Of a stretch of 64,000 bases of DNA, positions 18,601-28,237 are shown one piece after another (the stretch's first letter is position 1; each line of letters starts with the position of its first letter). The DNA lies in assembly GCF_002005465.1 (NCBI RefSeq), contig NZ_CP014691.1, positions 2,444,501 through 2,508,500 of the forward strand, given 5' to 3'. The notes beneath the pieces are model-generated. The model ran no database searches, was not told where the DNA came from, and saw only the letters and a program-made list of their open reading frames with translations. The position numbers and the translations under genes were made by a program. Source of the stretch: Neoasaia chiangmaiensis. GTDB lineage: Bacteria; Pseudomonadota; Alphaproteobacteria; Acetobacterales; Acetobacteraceae.

Positions 18601-21600
18601 GCGATGTGGGCCAGTCGTACTCCGGCCATCGCGGCTCGCTCTCGGCCGTCCCGCACCGATATTCGGATGCTTCGTATGACGGCAAGGCGCACATGGCGGT
18701 ATTTCGAGACGTTTACCACCTCAGATGACCATATGCTTCCTCCCGATAATTTTCAGGAGGATCCGGCGCCCGTGCTAGCCAGGCGCACATCGCCGACCAA
18801 TATCGGGCTTTACCTGCTCTGCACGATCAGCGCGCGGGATTTTGGCTGGACTGGATTGATCGATACCGTCTCTCGACTGGAAGCGACCTTTGCAACACTC
18901 GACAAACTGCCGCGATATCGCGGTCATTTCTACAATTGGTATGCAACGAACGATCTTACGCCGCTGGCACCGATCTATGTTTCGAGCGTCGATAGCGGCA
19001 ACCTTGCAGGACATCTGATCGCGTTGGCCAGTGCCTGCCAGTCCTGGTCGGAAACGAGACCGGAGACGAGATCATGGTCCGACGGCATGGTCGACACGAT
19101 CAACATTGCTGTGACGGATCTCACACTCCACATGGGCACTCGACGGGCCAATACGACCGCGGAACGTCAGCTTCTTCGACGTCTGACCGGGCTGAAAAAT
19201 GCGATTTTAGGGGCACCGGCCGAACCGTCCGCAGCGGTGCTGACCGAACTGCACCGCCAGACGTCGCAGATAGTGGGGCATGTTGAGCAGATGGAGGCGG
19301 TTACCGCTACAAACAACAAGGAAGAGCAAGCCGATCGTCTGTTCTGGACCTCCGCACTGCTTCGGACGCTGGAAAGTCACCTGCTTGATCTTGATGATGC
19401 GCTCTATCCAGCACTCGCGTCCCGCCTGGCATCAATTGCCGATAGGGCAAGGACGTTGGCGCTGGAGATGGATTTCCGCTTTCTCTGCAACACTTCGCGT
19501 AAGCTCCTTTCCATCGGCTATCAGGTCGCTGAAGAAAAGCAGGACGCCAGTTGTTATGACCTGCTGGCTTCTGAAGCACGCCTCGGCGTATTTTTCGCCA
19601 TCGCCAAAGGTGATATGGCCGCGCATGACTGGTTTCGGCTGGGGCGTTCGCTGACCTCAGTCGGCAACGGCGCGGCACTGGTTTCCTGGTCAGGATCCAT
19701 GTTCGAATACCTCATGCCCTCGCTCGTCATGAGAGCGCCGATGGGCAGTCTGATGGAGCAAACCAATATCCTGATCGTGCAGCGGCAGATGGCTTACGGT
19801 CAGTTTCGCAACATTCCGTGGGGGATCTCTGAATCTGCCTATAATGCACGCGATATCGACTATACTTATCAATATTCGAATTTCGGCGTCCCGGGCCTTG
19901 GACTTAAACGAGGACTTGGTCTTGATACGGTCGTTGCCCCTTACGCGACTTTGCTGGCGGCTATGGTCGATCCCCAGAAAGCGGTGGCCAATTTATCCGT
20001 TCTGGATAGGATAGGTGCCCTCGGCCGCTATGGATTCCATGAAGCCCTGGATTACACGCCTGATCGTGTCCCTAATCCTGGCGATGTCGTCATCGTTCGT
20101 GCCTATATGGCGCATCATCAAGGCATGTCGATCCTAGCCGTGGCCGATACGGTTTTGAACGGTATCATGCGTAGCCGCTTCCATAATGATCCGCTCATCG
20201 CATCGGCCGAAATACTGTTGCAGGAGCGCGCACCGCATACCGGCGCAGTTGCCAGGCCGCTGCCGTCCGAGGATGATACCAAGACTGGCGTTCACGCTGT
20301 CAGCGCAATATCCGGTCGCTATTTGACCCGTTCGGACACGGCTGAACCCACAACGCATCTACTCTCCAATGGGCGTTACACGGTTATGCTGACGGCGGCG
20401 GGATCTGGTTACAGTCGCTGGAATGGTCAGGCCGTCACACGTTGGCGGGAAGATGCGACCTGCGATAATTACGGCACCTACTTTTATATAAAAAATCGCA
20501 AAACAGGTAATGTCTGGTCCGCCTGCGCGCAGCCTTTGGGCAGGAAGCCAGACGATTACGCCGTCGGCTTTCATGAAGATCGGGCCGAGTTCTCCCGGCG
20601 GGACGACCGCTTGACCACAACGGTGGAAATACGCGTTTCCACCGAAGAGGATGCGGAGGTGCGACAGATTTCGATATTGAACAATAGCGGAGAGACTGTC
20701 GAAATCGACATTACTTCCTACGCCGAATTGGCACTTCTGGCACAGAATGCCGACCTTGCGCATCCGGCTTTTACCAAACTCTTTGTCCAGACCGAATATC
20801 TGCCCGGTCTCCGTGCCCTGATTGCAACGCGTCGACGGCGGGCGCCCGAAGAGCCGGAAATCTGGGTGGCGCATCTTGCTGCGAATGCGACGGAAGTAGA
20901 GATTGAAACCGACCGCGCTCAGTTTGTTGGACGCAACCAGGATGTGCGCCGGCCGTCGGCCATAAGGGAGACGAGACCACTCTCCGGCACAACCGGCACG
21001 GTGCTCGATCCTGCTTTTTCCATACGGGTGCCGATTTCCATCCGGCCGGGAAATATAGCCCGTATCGCCTTCTGGACGATGGCGGCTCCCAGTCGTTCGG
21101 CCCTGCTGGCTATGATCGATACCCATAGGGATCAAGCCGCTTTTGAGCGTGTCCGGACTTTGGCCTGGACACAGGCGCAGGTGCAATTGCGGCATCTCGA
21201 CATCGCGCCGGCCACGGCAGATCTTTTCCAGAAGCTGGCAGGGCATATTCTATTCGCGGGCCCAGCCATGCGTGCGTCTTCGGCCATTATCGCCAAAGGC
21301 GCCGGTGCCCAGCCTCTGCTTTGGGAACAAGGAATATCGGGCGATCTTCCCCTTCTCGTGCTGCGCATAAAGTATGACGTGAATGCGGATGTCGTGCGTA
21401 CTCTCCTGCTGGCCCATGAATATTTGCGGCTCAAGCAACTGGCGGTAGATTTTGTCATTCTTAACGAACATCCGCCTTCCTATCTTCAGGAGTTGCAGAC
21501 ATCACTCGACCAGATCGTGCATGCGACGTCGCGTGGTAGCAGCGAGGTAGGCTCGATACAAATACTACGTGCCGATCTGCTTAGTCCGGCGACACGAAAT

Positions 21601-24168
21601 CTGATCCTTTCCAGCGCACGCGTCGTGCTGCAGGCTGATCGGGAAATTTCTGAACAGCTCGACAATGCGGAACCAGCTCTCGCACGCCTTCTTCCTGCGA
21701 CACAATCTGTTCGCGGTTCTTCATCATCCACTTTCTCCGCACCGGATATCCCTGAACTGGAGTTTTTCAACGGCCACGGCGGCTTCGCTGACAACGGAAA
21801 GGAATATGTGATCGTTCTGGGTCCGCGACAAACAACACCGGCACCATGGATCAATGTGATCGCCAACGATACATTTGGTTTCCAGGTTTCGGCGGAGGGA
21901 AGCGGATACACATGGTCCGGCAATAGTCGGGAGCATCAGATCACGCCCTGGTCGAACGATCCCGTCAGTGACCACGCGGGCGAGATTTTCTACTTGCGAG
22001 ACGAGAATACAGGCACCTTGTGGTGTCCGACCGCTGCTGTCCTCCGTGATCGGGCTGCGACCTATATAACGCGCCATGGTCGCGGCCATACCCAGATCGA
22101 GCGTATCGCGCATGGTATCTCCAGCCGGTTGATTCAGTTCGTGCCGATCGCCGACCCGGTCAAGATTACGCGTATCCAGCTTCATAATCTGTCGGATCAG
22201 CCGCGCACCTTATCGGTCACCGCTTATGTGGAATGGGTTCTGGGCGCCAATCGCAGCACGTCGGCGCCATTTGTTACAACTGAACTCGACAGTGAAACAG
22301 GGACATTATTCGCCCGCAACCGATGGAACGCCACATACGGTCAGCGTGTCGCCTTTGCCGATATCGGCGGTTATCTGACAGCCAGTTCGGGTGATCGACG
22401 TGCATTTATCGGACGCAACGGCAGCCTGGAACATCCTATCGCTTTTGCTGCGCCCGATGGCGTGCAGGGGGCGGTCGGCGCTGGGCTCGACCCCTGTGGC
22501 GTGGTGCAGACCGTTGTGACGCTGCCCGCTGGCGGGAAAGCCGAGATCGTGTTTTTGCTGGGCGATGCCGAAAGCGAGGACGAAGCACATCGTCTGGTTG
22601 CTCATTATCGAACGATAAACCTTGACGATATGCTGGAGGCGGTACGGCAACATTGGGACAGCGTGACCAACGCCATACAGGTCCGCACCCCGGACCGCAG
22701 CATGGATATCATGCTCAATGGATGGTTGCTCTATCAGACGTTGGCCAGCCGTGTGCAAGCGCGTGGCGGTTTTTACCAGGCCAGTGGCGCTTACGGCTTT
22801 CGCGACCAGTTGCAGGACGGGATGGCTCTGGCCACGGCGTCTCCGCATCTCGTGCGTGCGCATCTGCTACGGGCCGCGTCGCGCCAGTTCGTGGAAGGTG
22901 ACGTGCAGCATTGGTGGCTACCGCAAACCGGGGCGGGCGTGCGCACCCATATTTCCGACGATCGTGCATGGCTTGCCTACACGGTTGCTCATTACGTCAC
23001 GACCACGGGCGATGAGAACGTCTTGAATGAGAGCGTCTCATTTCTCCAGGCACCGCCTTTACCGCTTGGCGAGCATGACAGCTTCACCGTGCCTGATCTT
23101 TCGCCGAAAAATGCCTCGTTGTTCGAGCATTGTGCACGCGCGCTGGATCACAGCCTACCTGTTGGCGCGCACGGTCTGCCACTCATGGGAACGGGAGACT
23201 GGAACGATGGCATGAACCGGGTGGGAGAGAAGGGGCGGGGCGAAAGCGTATGGCTCGGGTGGTTCTTGCACGCCGCACTCACGGCCTTCATTCCGCTGGC
23301 TAAAGCGCGAGGAGAACACCGCCGTGCCCAGATCTGGGAAGATCACACACATGCCTTGGCTTCGGCGCTGGAAGCGGCATGGGATGGCGACTGGTATCTG
23401 CGCGCCTGGTACGATGATGGAACCCCACTTGGTTCGCACCTCAATGCAGAATGCCAAATAGACGCCATTGCCCAATCATGGGGCGTGCTATCCGGCGTTG
23501 CATCATTGGAGCGCGCAGAACACGCCATGCGCTCGGTTCTCACCCGCCTCATTCGCCAGAACGCAGGGTTGGTTCTCGTGCTTGCGCCTCCTTTTGATAC
23601 GACAGGGCCCGATCCAGGCTATATTCGGGGTTACCCGCCGGGTATCCGCGAAAATGGCGGGCAGTATACGCATGCTGCTCTCTGGACGGTCATGGCTATG
23701 GCTAAACTTGGCGACGGTGACCGCGCCCATTCGTTGTTCCACACATTGAACCCGATCAATCATGCCCGCACGCCTGAAGAGGTGAACCGCTATAAACTGG
23801 AGCCGTATGTCGTGGCGGCCGACATATATTCCGGCGAACCGCATGCAGGGCGTGGCGGCTGGTCATGGTATACCGGCTCAGCGGGATGGATGCAGCGCGT
23901 CGGCATGGAAAGCATCCTCGGCATCCAGATCCAGGGTACGAGGCTGACGATCAATCCATGTATTCCACACGACTGGCCACAATTCGCAGTGACGATGCGT
24001 TGGCGAAGCGCCACCTATCATGTGACCGTCAGCAATCCTGAGCATGTTTGTCATGGCGTGAGACAGATCGTCCTAGATAACGTTTCTGCCCCGGTTGCTG
24101 ACTCGATTGATTTGGTGGACGATGGAAGTGTGCATGTTGTGTCAGTACTTTTAGGGAGTATTATTTGA
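15616..24168 (+). CDS. ndvB: Cyclic beta-1,2-glucan synthase (NdvB/ChvB type)
   Basis: Giant membrane protein (about 2850 aa) that makes periplasmic cyclic beta-1,2-glucans from UDP-glucose. Order: N-terminal region opening with the family-typical EIFGVERLEAHA; membrane segments near residues 420-470; a GT84 glycosyltransferase core with DxD at LDADTRLP (about 635); further membrane segments (about 830-1000); a glucoamylase-like domain (about 1330-1460, with SWSGSMFEYLMP and GISESAYNARD); carbohydrate-binding regions; and a C-terminal GH94 phosphorylase domain with GDWNDGMN (about 2525) for chain-length control. I prefer the ATG at 15616 over the GTG at 15580, though neither has a strong ribosome site. 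No ndvA-like exporter is adjacent. Confidence 0.93.
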   Translation: MDKSASLPPMAGRAFRRSWVSQIFRQAPHLDWQNDSTSVRSEIFGVERLEAHARTLALAQALAPHTVGRHHPLSKRLKENGTFLRSADVEISDAILAGRSQTPAAQWLVDNYALIDMQIRETILDLPARYYARLPKLAGGPFAGLPRVFGVAWAYVAHTDSRIQTEILYDYLEAYQSVVPLMIRELWAVPITLRIVLIENLRRIVVAIMRSNANRQDADHLAERLDACRKTALGSMPAILASVDPSSLTPAFVAQFARRSRGLDPEKDPALLWLEQRCADRGMTIDDAVREDLHEQGAFTATIRNIITSLKFIASFDWAEAFDRVCLINRIFADYASFTQADFASRDLYHKAIEELAYNSEYSEMAVAERALTMARDANASDPSDMRRGDPGYYLIMSGRLSLEAAIGFRPSLPRLLARRFCERGIASYSLVVSFLTLFFLAFPLWFTNLPRDGWVVAVLAAIPVSEAAVASANRLALRAIRATTLPGMEFLSGIPLDLRTMVVVPALLTTQQTVDSLLARLEIHYLATRDKAVYFALLTDWIDHDTAHAQDDESLLSRAQEGMDKLNRKYGATPGDTRFYLLHRQRVWSESEQVWMGWERKRGKLHELNRLLRGANDTTFLTPSHELPHDVRYVVTLDADTRLPLDTIRRLVGKMAHPLNSPIYDPVSGRVLEGYAILQPRITPSLPVGHQSTLFERIFASTSGIDAYSAAVSDLYQDMFGEGSYAGKGIYNIDAFEAALSQRVPDSTLLSHDLFEGIFARAGLVTDVEVVEEFPTDYLVAAQRLHRWTRGDWQLLPWLTSGVTGRTLSARERFSGIARWKMLDNLRRTLCAPLLLLALAVCWLLPFHTALVWTVFLLFAMGIPAFLPVLPALVPRREWITWHSYLSVIDSAASEAAVTIFLNITFLAHHAFLMADAISRTLIRVFVTRRHMLQWVPAAQLVAQKHAGVSDYYARMLPAPFLSGCLTLAVALWAPWSLFLTVPLAALWALSPAVAMWASRTPAIAARSRPSRTDIRMLRMTARRTWRYFETFTTSDDHMLPPDNFQEDPAPVLARRTSPTNIGLYLLCTISARDFGWTGLIDTVSRLEATFATLDKLPRYRGHFYNWYATNDLTPLAPIYVSSVDSGNLAGHLIALASACQSWSETRPETRSWSDGMVDTINIAVTDLTLHMGTRRANTTAERQLLRRLTGLKNAILGAPAEPSAAVLTELHRQTSQIVGHVEQMEAVTATNNKEEQADRLFWTSALLRTLESHLLDLDDALYPALASRLASIADRARTLALEMDFRFLCNTSRKLLSIGYQVAEEKQDASCYDLLASEARLGVFFAIAKGDMAAHDWFRLGRSLTSVGNGAALVSWSGSMFEYLMPSLVMRAPMGSLMEQTNILIVQRQMAYGQFRNIPWGISESAYNARDIDYTYQYSNFGVPGLGLKRGLGLDTVVAPYATLLAAMVDPQKAVANLSVLDRIGALGRYGFHEALDYTPDRVPNPGDVVIVRAYMAHHQGMSILAVADTVLNGIMRSRFHNDPLIASAEILLQERAPHTGAVARPLPSEDDTKTGVHAVSAISGRYLTRSDTAEPTTHLLSNGRYTVMLTAAGSGYSRWNGQAVTRWREDATCDNYGTYFYIKNRKTGNVWSACAQPLGRKPDDYAVGFHEDRAEFSRRDDRLTTTVEIRVSTEEDAEVRQISILNNSGETVEIDITSYAELALLAQNADLAHPAFTKLFVQTEYLPGLRALIATRRRRAPEEPEIWVAHLAANATEVEIETDRAQFVGRNQDVRRPSAIRETRPLSGTTGTVLDPAFSIRVPISIRPGNIARIAFWTMAAPSRSALLAMIDTHRDQAAFERVRTLAWTQAQVQLRHLDIAPATADLFQKLAGHILFAGPAMRASSAIIAKGAGAQPLLWEQGISGDLPLLVLRIKYDVNADVVRTLLLAHEYLRLKQLAVDFVILNEHPPSYLQELQTSLDQIVHATSRGSSEVGSIQILRADLLSPATRNLILSSARVVLQADREISEQLDNAEPALARLLPATQSVRGSSSSTFSAPDIPELEFFNGHGGFADNGKEYVIVLGPRQTTPAPWINVIANDTFGFQVSAEGSGYTWSGNSREHQITPWSNDPVSDHAGEIFYLRDENTGTLWCPTAAVLRDRAATYITRHGRGHTQIERIAHGISSRLIQFVPIADPVKITRIQLHNLSDQPRTLSVTAYVEWVLGANRSTSAPFVTTELDSETGTLFARNRWNATYGQRVAFADIGGYLTASSGDRRAFIGRNGSLEHPIAFAAPDGVQGAVGAGLDPCGVVQTVVTLPAGGKAEIVFLLGDAESEDEAHRLVAHYRTINLDDMLEAVRQHWDSVTNAIQVRTPDRSMDIMLNGWLLYQTLASRVQARGGFYQASGAYGFRDQLQDGMALATASPHLVRAHLLRAASRQFVEGDVQHWWLPQTGAGVRTHISDDRAWLAYTVAHYVTTTGDENVLNESVSFLQAPPLPLGEHDSFTVPDLSPKNASLFEHCARALDHSLPVGAHGLPLMGTGDWNDGMNRVGEKGRGESVWLGWFLHAALTAFIPLAKARGEHRRAQIWEDHTHALASALEAAWDGDWYLRAWYDDGTPLGSHLNAECQIDAIAQSWGVLSGVASLERAEHAMRSVLTRLIRQNAGLVLVLAPPFDTTGPDPGYIRGYPPGIRENGGQYTHAALWTVMAMAKLGDGDRAHSLFHTLNPINHARTPEEVNRYKLEPYVVAADIYSGEPHAGRGGWSWYTGSAGWMQRVGMESILGIQIQGTRLTINPCIPHDWPQFAVTMRWRSATYHVTVSNPEHVCHGVRQIVLDNVSAPVADSIDLVDDGSVHVVSVLLGSII

Positions 24169-24215
24169 GCGACGCTCATATACGCTGTAATTTTGTCCAC
24201 GTTTGAGAATCTGAA

Positions 24216-24482
24216 TCAGAAAGCGGTTTGGCGGTCATCAACCAGACGGGGGATGGCGGGATTGTTGCCTCGACATCCCTCGTGAGGCGGCGGCAGCGTC
24301 CGAGCCATGCGAAGGTTACGCTCCACGATCCAGCGATTGGGCAGGGCGACGAAGCCTTCGGCTCGATCGCCGCGCTTGACGATCTCGATCGTCCATCGGC
24401 CGAGTTCAGTCGTAAGCTCCCGGCGAAGGGCGCCTTGCTGAATTTTTCTGGCGTGGTTCAGCTTATGAGACAGGAGCGACAC
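24216..24482 (-). pseudogene. IS5-family transposase C-terminal remnant, frameshifted
   Basis: Minus-strand reading gives WTIEIVKRGDRAEGFVALPNRWIVER, the conserved C-terminus of IS5-type (IS427 group) DDE transposases. The expected continuation TFAWLGRCRRLTRD appears in the +1 frame, so one extra base near 24312-24316 broke the gene. The 5' part of the transposase and clear terminal inverted repeats are missing. Related elements are common in acetic acid bacteria. Confidence 0.8.
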
Positions 24483-24661
24483 AAGATATCAGGATTGCCT
24501 TTCGTCGCGTCGGCCAGGAAATCACCGTCCAGAATGTTGTCGGTGAAACCGAGAGCGTGCCCCCCGCAACCAACGACATCAAGAAACGCCGCGTCATTCG
24601 CGTCCAGAAAAGCTCATATCTGCATCGGGAGATTTTTCGGCACTTTCTCGATTGCATGCCT
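24483..24661. other. Remnant sequence between the IS fragment and the ABC cluster
   Basis: A plus-strand frame reads through about 60 codons (beginning with DIRIAFRRVGQEITVQNVVG) to a stop at about 24667 but has no start codon or ribosome site. It may be a scrap of another gene cut by the IS element; I do not recognise it. Confidence 0.3.
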
Positions 24662-25654
24662 CTATGAGGCTGTTCGTCGTTGCCGCGTGAGACCCGATTG
24701 GACCAATACGGCCAGAAGCAGGAAGATACCGCTGGTCAGCCCCTGAAAGGCTGCACTTAGCGAACCAATCTGGTTGATGATATTCTCGATCATCCCAAGC
24801 AGCACGACACCGGAGGCAGCGCCCAGGACGGTCCCGACGCCTCCGGTCAGGAGCACGCCGCCGATCACCGCCGCCGCAATGGATTGCAGTTCATAGCCCG
24901 TGCCCGCCGATGAAAGGCCGGACGACAGATGGGCTGCAAGAAGGGCGCCACTCAAGCCCGCCATGCCGCCGGAGAGGATATATGTTACGATCTTGGTTCT
25001 ATCCACAGGAACGCCGAGCATGCGCGCGGCTTCCTCATTCCCGCCAATGGCAAAAACCCAACTCCCGAAAGATGTGCGGTTCAACACAATGGCTGCGAGG
25101 CCGCAGACAGCCGCAAAAATGACGATCAGATTACCGATCCCCAGAATTGTGCCATTGGCGATATGTCCGAATACGCCGGGTTGCGCGATAATCAGACTCT
25201 CGCCCGCCAGCACAATGGCCAGGCCTTTCAATGCCAGAAGCGCGGCAAGCGTGACGATAAAGGGTGCCATGCGCGCCTTGACGATCAACAGACCATTGAG
25301 CAGCCCCACCAGAAGCCCAGCGACAAGTGGCGTTGCGAATGCGATCGCGGCACCGTAGGGCGCGGCATAGGCTGCCAGAACCGTCCCCAGTCCCACCATG
25401 GATCCGACGGACAGGTCGAAGCCGCCGAGGATGATGACGAAGGTCTGGCCCAACGTCACCAAACCCAGAAAACTCGAGGCAGTCAGAAGGTCAGCAAGAT
25501 TTTGAGCATGCAGGAAGTTCGGAAATATGCCTCCTGCGGCAAGTGTGGCGAGTATGACAACCACAATGGCCCCTCTTGCCTGCATGATCGCGAAAAGGCG
25601 TTGTCGCCGTTCCGAATGGGGCGATGATATGTGAGTCATCGTCGTGACGTTCAT
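24662..25654 (-). CDS. yjfF: Sugar ABC transporter permease (YjfF-like)
   Basis: 330-aa inner-membrane permease of the ribose/galactofuranose (RbsC/YtfT/YjfF) family, with about eight hydrophobic segments and the family motif GGFDLSVGSMVGL. I start it at the ATG at 25654, whose ATGA overlaps the stop of the upstream permease; the open frame reaches 26068 but that extension is only a shadow of the neighbouring gene. Last gene of a four-gene importer operon (binding protein, ATPase, two permeases) in the same order as E. coli ytfQRT-yjfF. Confidence 0.9.
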   Translation of the reverse strand: MNVTTMTHISSPHSERRQRLFAIMQARGAIVVVILATLAAGGIFPNFLHAQNLADLLTASSFLGLVTLGQTFVIILGGFDLSVGSMVGLGTVLAAYAAPYGAAIAFATPLVAGLLVGLLNGLLIVKARMAPFIVTLAALLALKGLAIVLAGESLIIAQPGVFGHIANGTILGIGNLIVIFAAVCGLAAIVLNRTSFGSWVFAIGGNEEAARMLGVPVDRTKIVTYILSGGMAGLSGALLAAHLSSGLSSAGTGYELQSIAAAVIGGVLLTGGVGTVLGAASGVVLLGMIENIINQIGSLSAAFQGLTSGIFLLLAVLVQSGLTRQRRTAS

Positions 25655-26664
25655 GCGCGGCCACGCTGAAGATAAAGGGCGCCGATAATGAAGGCGGCTT
25701 TGAGAATTTGCGCGAAGTTGGCGTTGACGTTGTTCATGATGAACGTCGCATCCAGAATGGTCAGTAAAAGAACGCCGGCAATCGTGCCAGGCACTGAGAC
25801 CTTGCCGCCCGAGAGAGGCGTTCCGCCGATAACAGCTGCGGCGATCGTATCGAGTTCGAACTGGACGCCGATATAGTTGGCGTCTGCCGCACCCAGGCGC
25901 GCTGTCGCGAAAACACCGGCAATCCCGGCCAGAATGCCTGAAAGACCATAAACGAACATGAACGTGGTGCGCACGGGAATGCCGGCCAGCATAGCGGCCT
26001 GAGAACTGGCACCGACAAAAATGGCGAACCGTCCGGGTAACGTCCGCCGCACGAGGAACGCGAAACACAGTGCAGCGATGATCGCCACGAACGCGACAAT
26101 GGGAAAGCCAAGCAAGGTCGTCTGACCAATACCGGCAAGCACGCCGTCAAAGGGCAAATCAATACGCGCGCCGCCCAACATCGCCTGCGCCAACCCACGC
26201 GTGGCGACAAGCAATGCCAGAGAGGAGATCATAGGCGCGATGCGAAACACCGAGATCAGAAAGCCGTTGAAAAGGCCGCAGGCCAGGCCGGCCACGATGC
26301 CCAGCGCCATGCCGCTCGTCTGTCCCCAACCCAATGTACAGCCGATCACGGCACTTGATAGCGCCATGACGGAGCCGACGGACAGGTCGATGCCACGCGT
26401 GCCAATCGCCAGCGCTTCGCCCAGCGCGATCAGAACGATCGGCGATGCTTCGAACAGGAGCGAGCGTACCACGAACGGATTTCGAAAGCCCGGGGTGAAG
26501 ACCAGGTCGAAGACGATCAGCAGGCCGAGCGCCACATAAACGCTTGCGGCACGGATGGCCGAAAGCCGTAGGGTCATTCTCCTATTGGGGCCGGTCATCA
26601 ACGGAGTACGGCGAAGTGATTGGTCGTCAACCCCAACGGCGTGCATGCCAGAAACGAGTTTCAT
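25651..26664 (-). CDS. ytfT: Sugar ABC transporter permease (YtfT-like)
   Basis: 337-aa ribose-type permease with hydrophobic segments throughout and the family motif TRGIDLSVGSVMAL near residue 89. Its start overlaps the ATPase stop and its stop overlaps the next permease start, both by ATGA, so the operon is tightly coupled. The two non-identical permeases probably form a heterodimer, as proposed for YtfT/YjfF. A start about 30 codons further in is possible, because the first residues before NRRMTLRL are not hydrophobic. Confidence 0.9.
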   Translation of the reverse strand: MKLVSGMHAVGVDDQSLRRTPLMTGPNRRMTLRLSAIRAASVYVALGLLIVFDLVFTPGFRNPFVVRSLLFEASPIVLIALGEALAIGTRGIDLSVGSVMALSSAVIGCTLGWGQTSGMALGIVAGLACGLFNGFLISVFRIAPMISSLALLVATRGLAQAMLGGARIDLPFDGVLAGIGQTTLLGFPIVAFVAIIAALCFAFLVRRTLPGRFAIFVGASSQAAMLAGIPVRTTFMFVYGLSGILAGIAGVFATARLGAADANYIGVQFELDTIAAAVIGGTPLSGGKVSVPGTIAGVLLLTILDATFIMNNVNANFAQILKAAFIIGALYLQRGRA

Positions 26665-28208
26665 GTCGTTTCCTTCTCCGGCACCATGACGGCCTCGGAC
26701 GCACGGGCATTTTGCCCGTGGGCAATTTTCGCGAGAATATCTTCGGCCGTATGACCGCTGGTCGTCATTTCACCGATGACATGCCCCTCATCGAGAAGCA
26801 CGATCCGATCGGTCAGTTCGACAAGCTCGGGCAATTCGGACGATGTGACGAGAACACCAAGACCCTGTGCAGCCAGTTCGCGGATCGTACGATGAATTTC
26901 CGCCTTGGCGCCAACATCGATGCCACGCGTAGGATCGTCGAGCATGACAATGGACGGTTCCGTACTCAGGGCACGCCCGATCAATACCTTCTGCTGATTG
27001 CCGCCAGAGAGGGATTCGATTGGCGCGCCACTGCCGCTGCTCTTGATGCCAAGACGCAGCAGATATCGGTCCACCATCTCATTCTGGCTCTTTCGGGAAA
27101 TGACGCCCCATCGGGCGATGCGCGATAACATCGATGCGGAAAGGTTTTCGCTCAGTGACAGGTGAGGAAATATGCCTTCCGAACGTCTGTCTTCGGAAAG
27201 GAATGTCAGGCCGCTGCCAAGACTGCTGGCGGGTGTCGAATGCGGCAATGTGTGCCCCCTAACGGCAACCTGCCCGCGATCCGGCGGTGAAGCACCATAT
27301 ATTGCTTTCATGGTTTCCGTCCGACCGGAGCCCAGCAATCCGGCCAGCCCGACAATTTCGCCACGGCCCACAGTCAGGGAAACGTCCACGACCCTGCCGC
27401 GCCATGACAGACCCCGCACCGTGAGGGCGGCATCTTGTGGCGCGCTGGTTGAAACGGATATGCCAGTCTCAGCGTGCTCGTCGGCGGCAAGTTCGCGACC
27501 CAGCATGGCGGCAACGAGTTTTGCCCGCGGCAGGTCTCTGGTCGGCGCGGTTACCGCCATGACGCCGTCCCTTAATACAGTCATTCGGTCGCATAGCGCG
27601 TAACATTCGGAGAGGCGGTGACTGACATAGATGATGCCGATTCCTTCCTCCCGTAATTTTCGGACGATCCCATACAGAAGTTCGACCTCGTTGCCGGAGA
27701 GCGCGGATGTCGGCTCATCGAGAATGACAACGCGTGCGCCCAGCGAAACGACGCGGATGATGGAGATGAGTTGCTGCGTGCCGAGGCCGAGGGTTCGCAA
27801 CGTTCGTCCGGGATCGATACTCAATCCATAACGCCCAAGCAGCGTCCGTGCGTCCCGGAGCATGGCTTTTCGATCGATGAAATAACGTGCGCGCTTCGGT
27901 GCGCGGTTCAGAAAGAGATTTTCGGCGACGCTCCGTTCCGGAATGAGGTTTATTTCCTGATAGACAGCCGCAATGCCATTTTCCTGTGCCTGTCTCGGGT
28001 TGGCGAAACGTACAAGACGGCCATCCAGGCGAATGTCCCCGGCATCGTGTGTATCCAGCCCCGTCAGTATCTTGATGAGCGTGGACTTGCCGGCGCCGTT
28101 TTCGCCCAGCAAGCCAAGCACTTCGCCGGCATTCAGTTCCAGCGACACGTCACGCAGCGCAGCGACGGCACCGAATGATTTCGCAACATGATGAACGTGC
28201 AGCTGCAT
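26661..28208 (-). CDS. ytfR: Sugar ABC transporter ATPase, double nucleotide-binding domain (YtfR-like)
   Basis: 515-aa protein with two ABC domains in tandem, as in RbsA/MglA/YtfR. The first has Walker A GENGAGKST (about residue 36) and Walker B VVILDEPTSAL. The second has the degenerate Walker A typical of the family, the signature LSGGNQQKVLIGRAL and LDDPTRGIDVG. It energises the two downstream permeases. The gap to the upstream binding-protein gene is 29 bp. Confidence 0.93.
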   Translation of the reverse strand: MQLHVHHVAKSFGAVAALRDVSLELNAGEVLGLLGENGAGKSTLIKILTGLDTHDAGDIRLDGRLVRFANPRQAQENGIAAVYQEINLIPERSVAENLFLNRAPKRARYFIDRKAMLRDARTLLGRYGLSIDPGRTLRTLGLGTQQLISIIRVVSLGARVVILDEPTSALSGNEVELLYGIVRKLREEGIGIIYVSHRLSECYALCDRMTVLRDGVMAVTAPTRDLPRAKLVAAMLGRELAADEHAETGISVSTSAPQDAALTVRGLSWRGRVVDVSLTVGRGEIVGLAGLLGSGRTETMKAIYGASPPDRGQVAVRGHTLPHSTPASSLGSGLTFLSEDRRSEGIFPHLSLSENLSASMLSRIARWGVISRKSQNEMVDRYLLRLGIKSSGSGAPIESLSGGNQQKVLIGRALSTEPSIVMLDDPTRGIDVGAKAEIHRTIRELAAQGLGVLVTSSELPELVELTDRIVLLDEGHVIGEMTTSGHTAEDILAKIAHGQNARASEAVMVPEKETT

Positions 28209-28237
28209 GCGGTTTGTTCCGCTTTTCTGGCGTCAGA

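Noticed and set aside
25655-26068. N-terminal extension of the YjfF-like permease
   Set aside because: The extension lies inside the neighbouring permease gene and reads as Arg/His-rich nonsense; the ATGA-overlapping start at 25654 is right.
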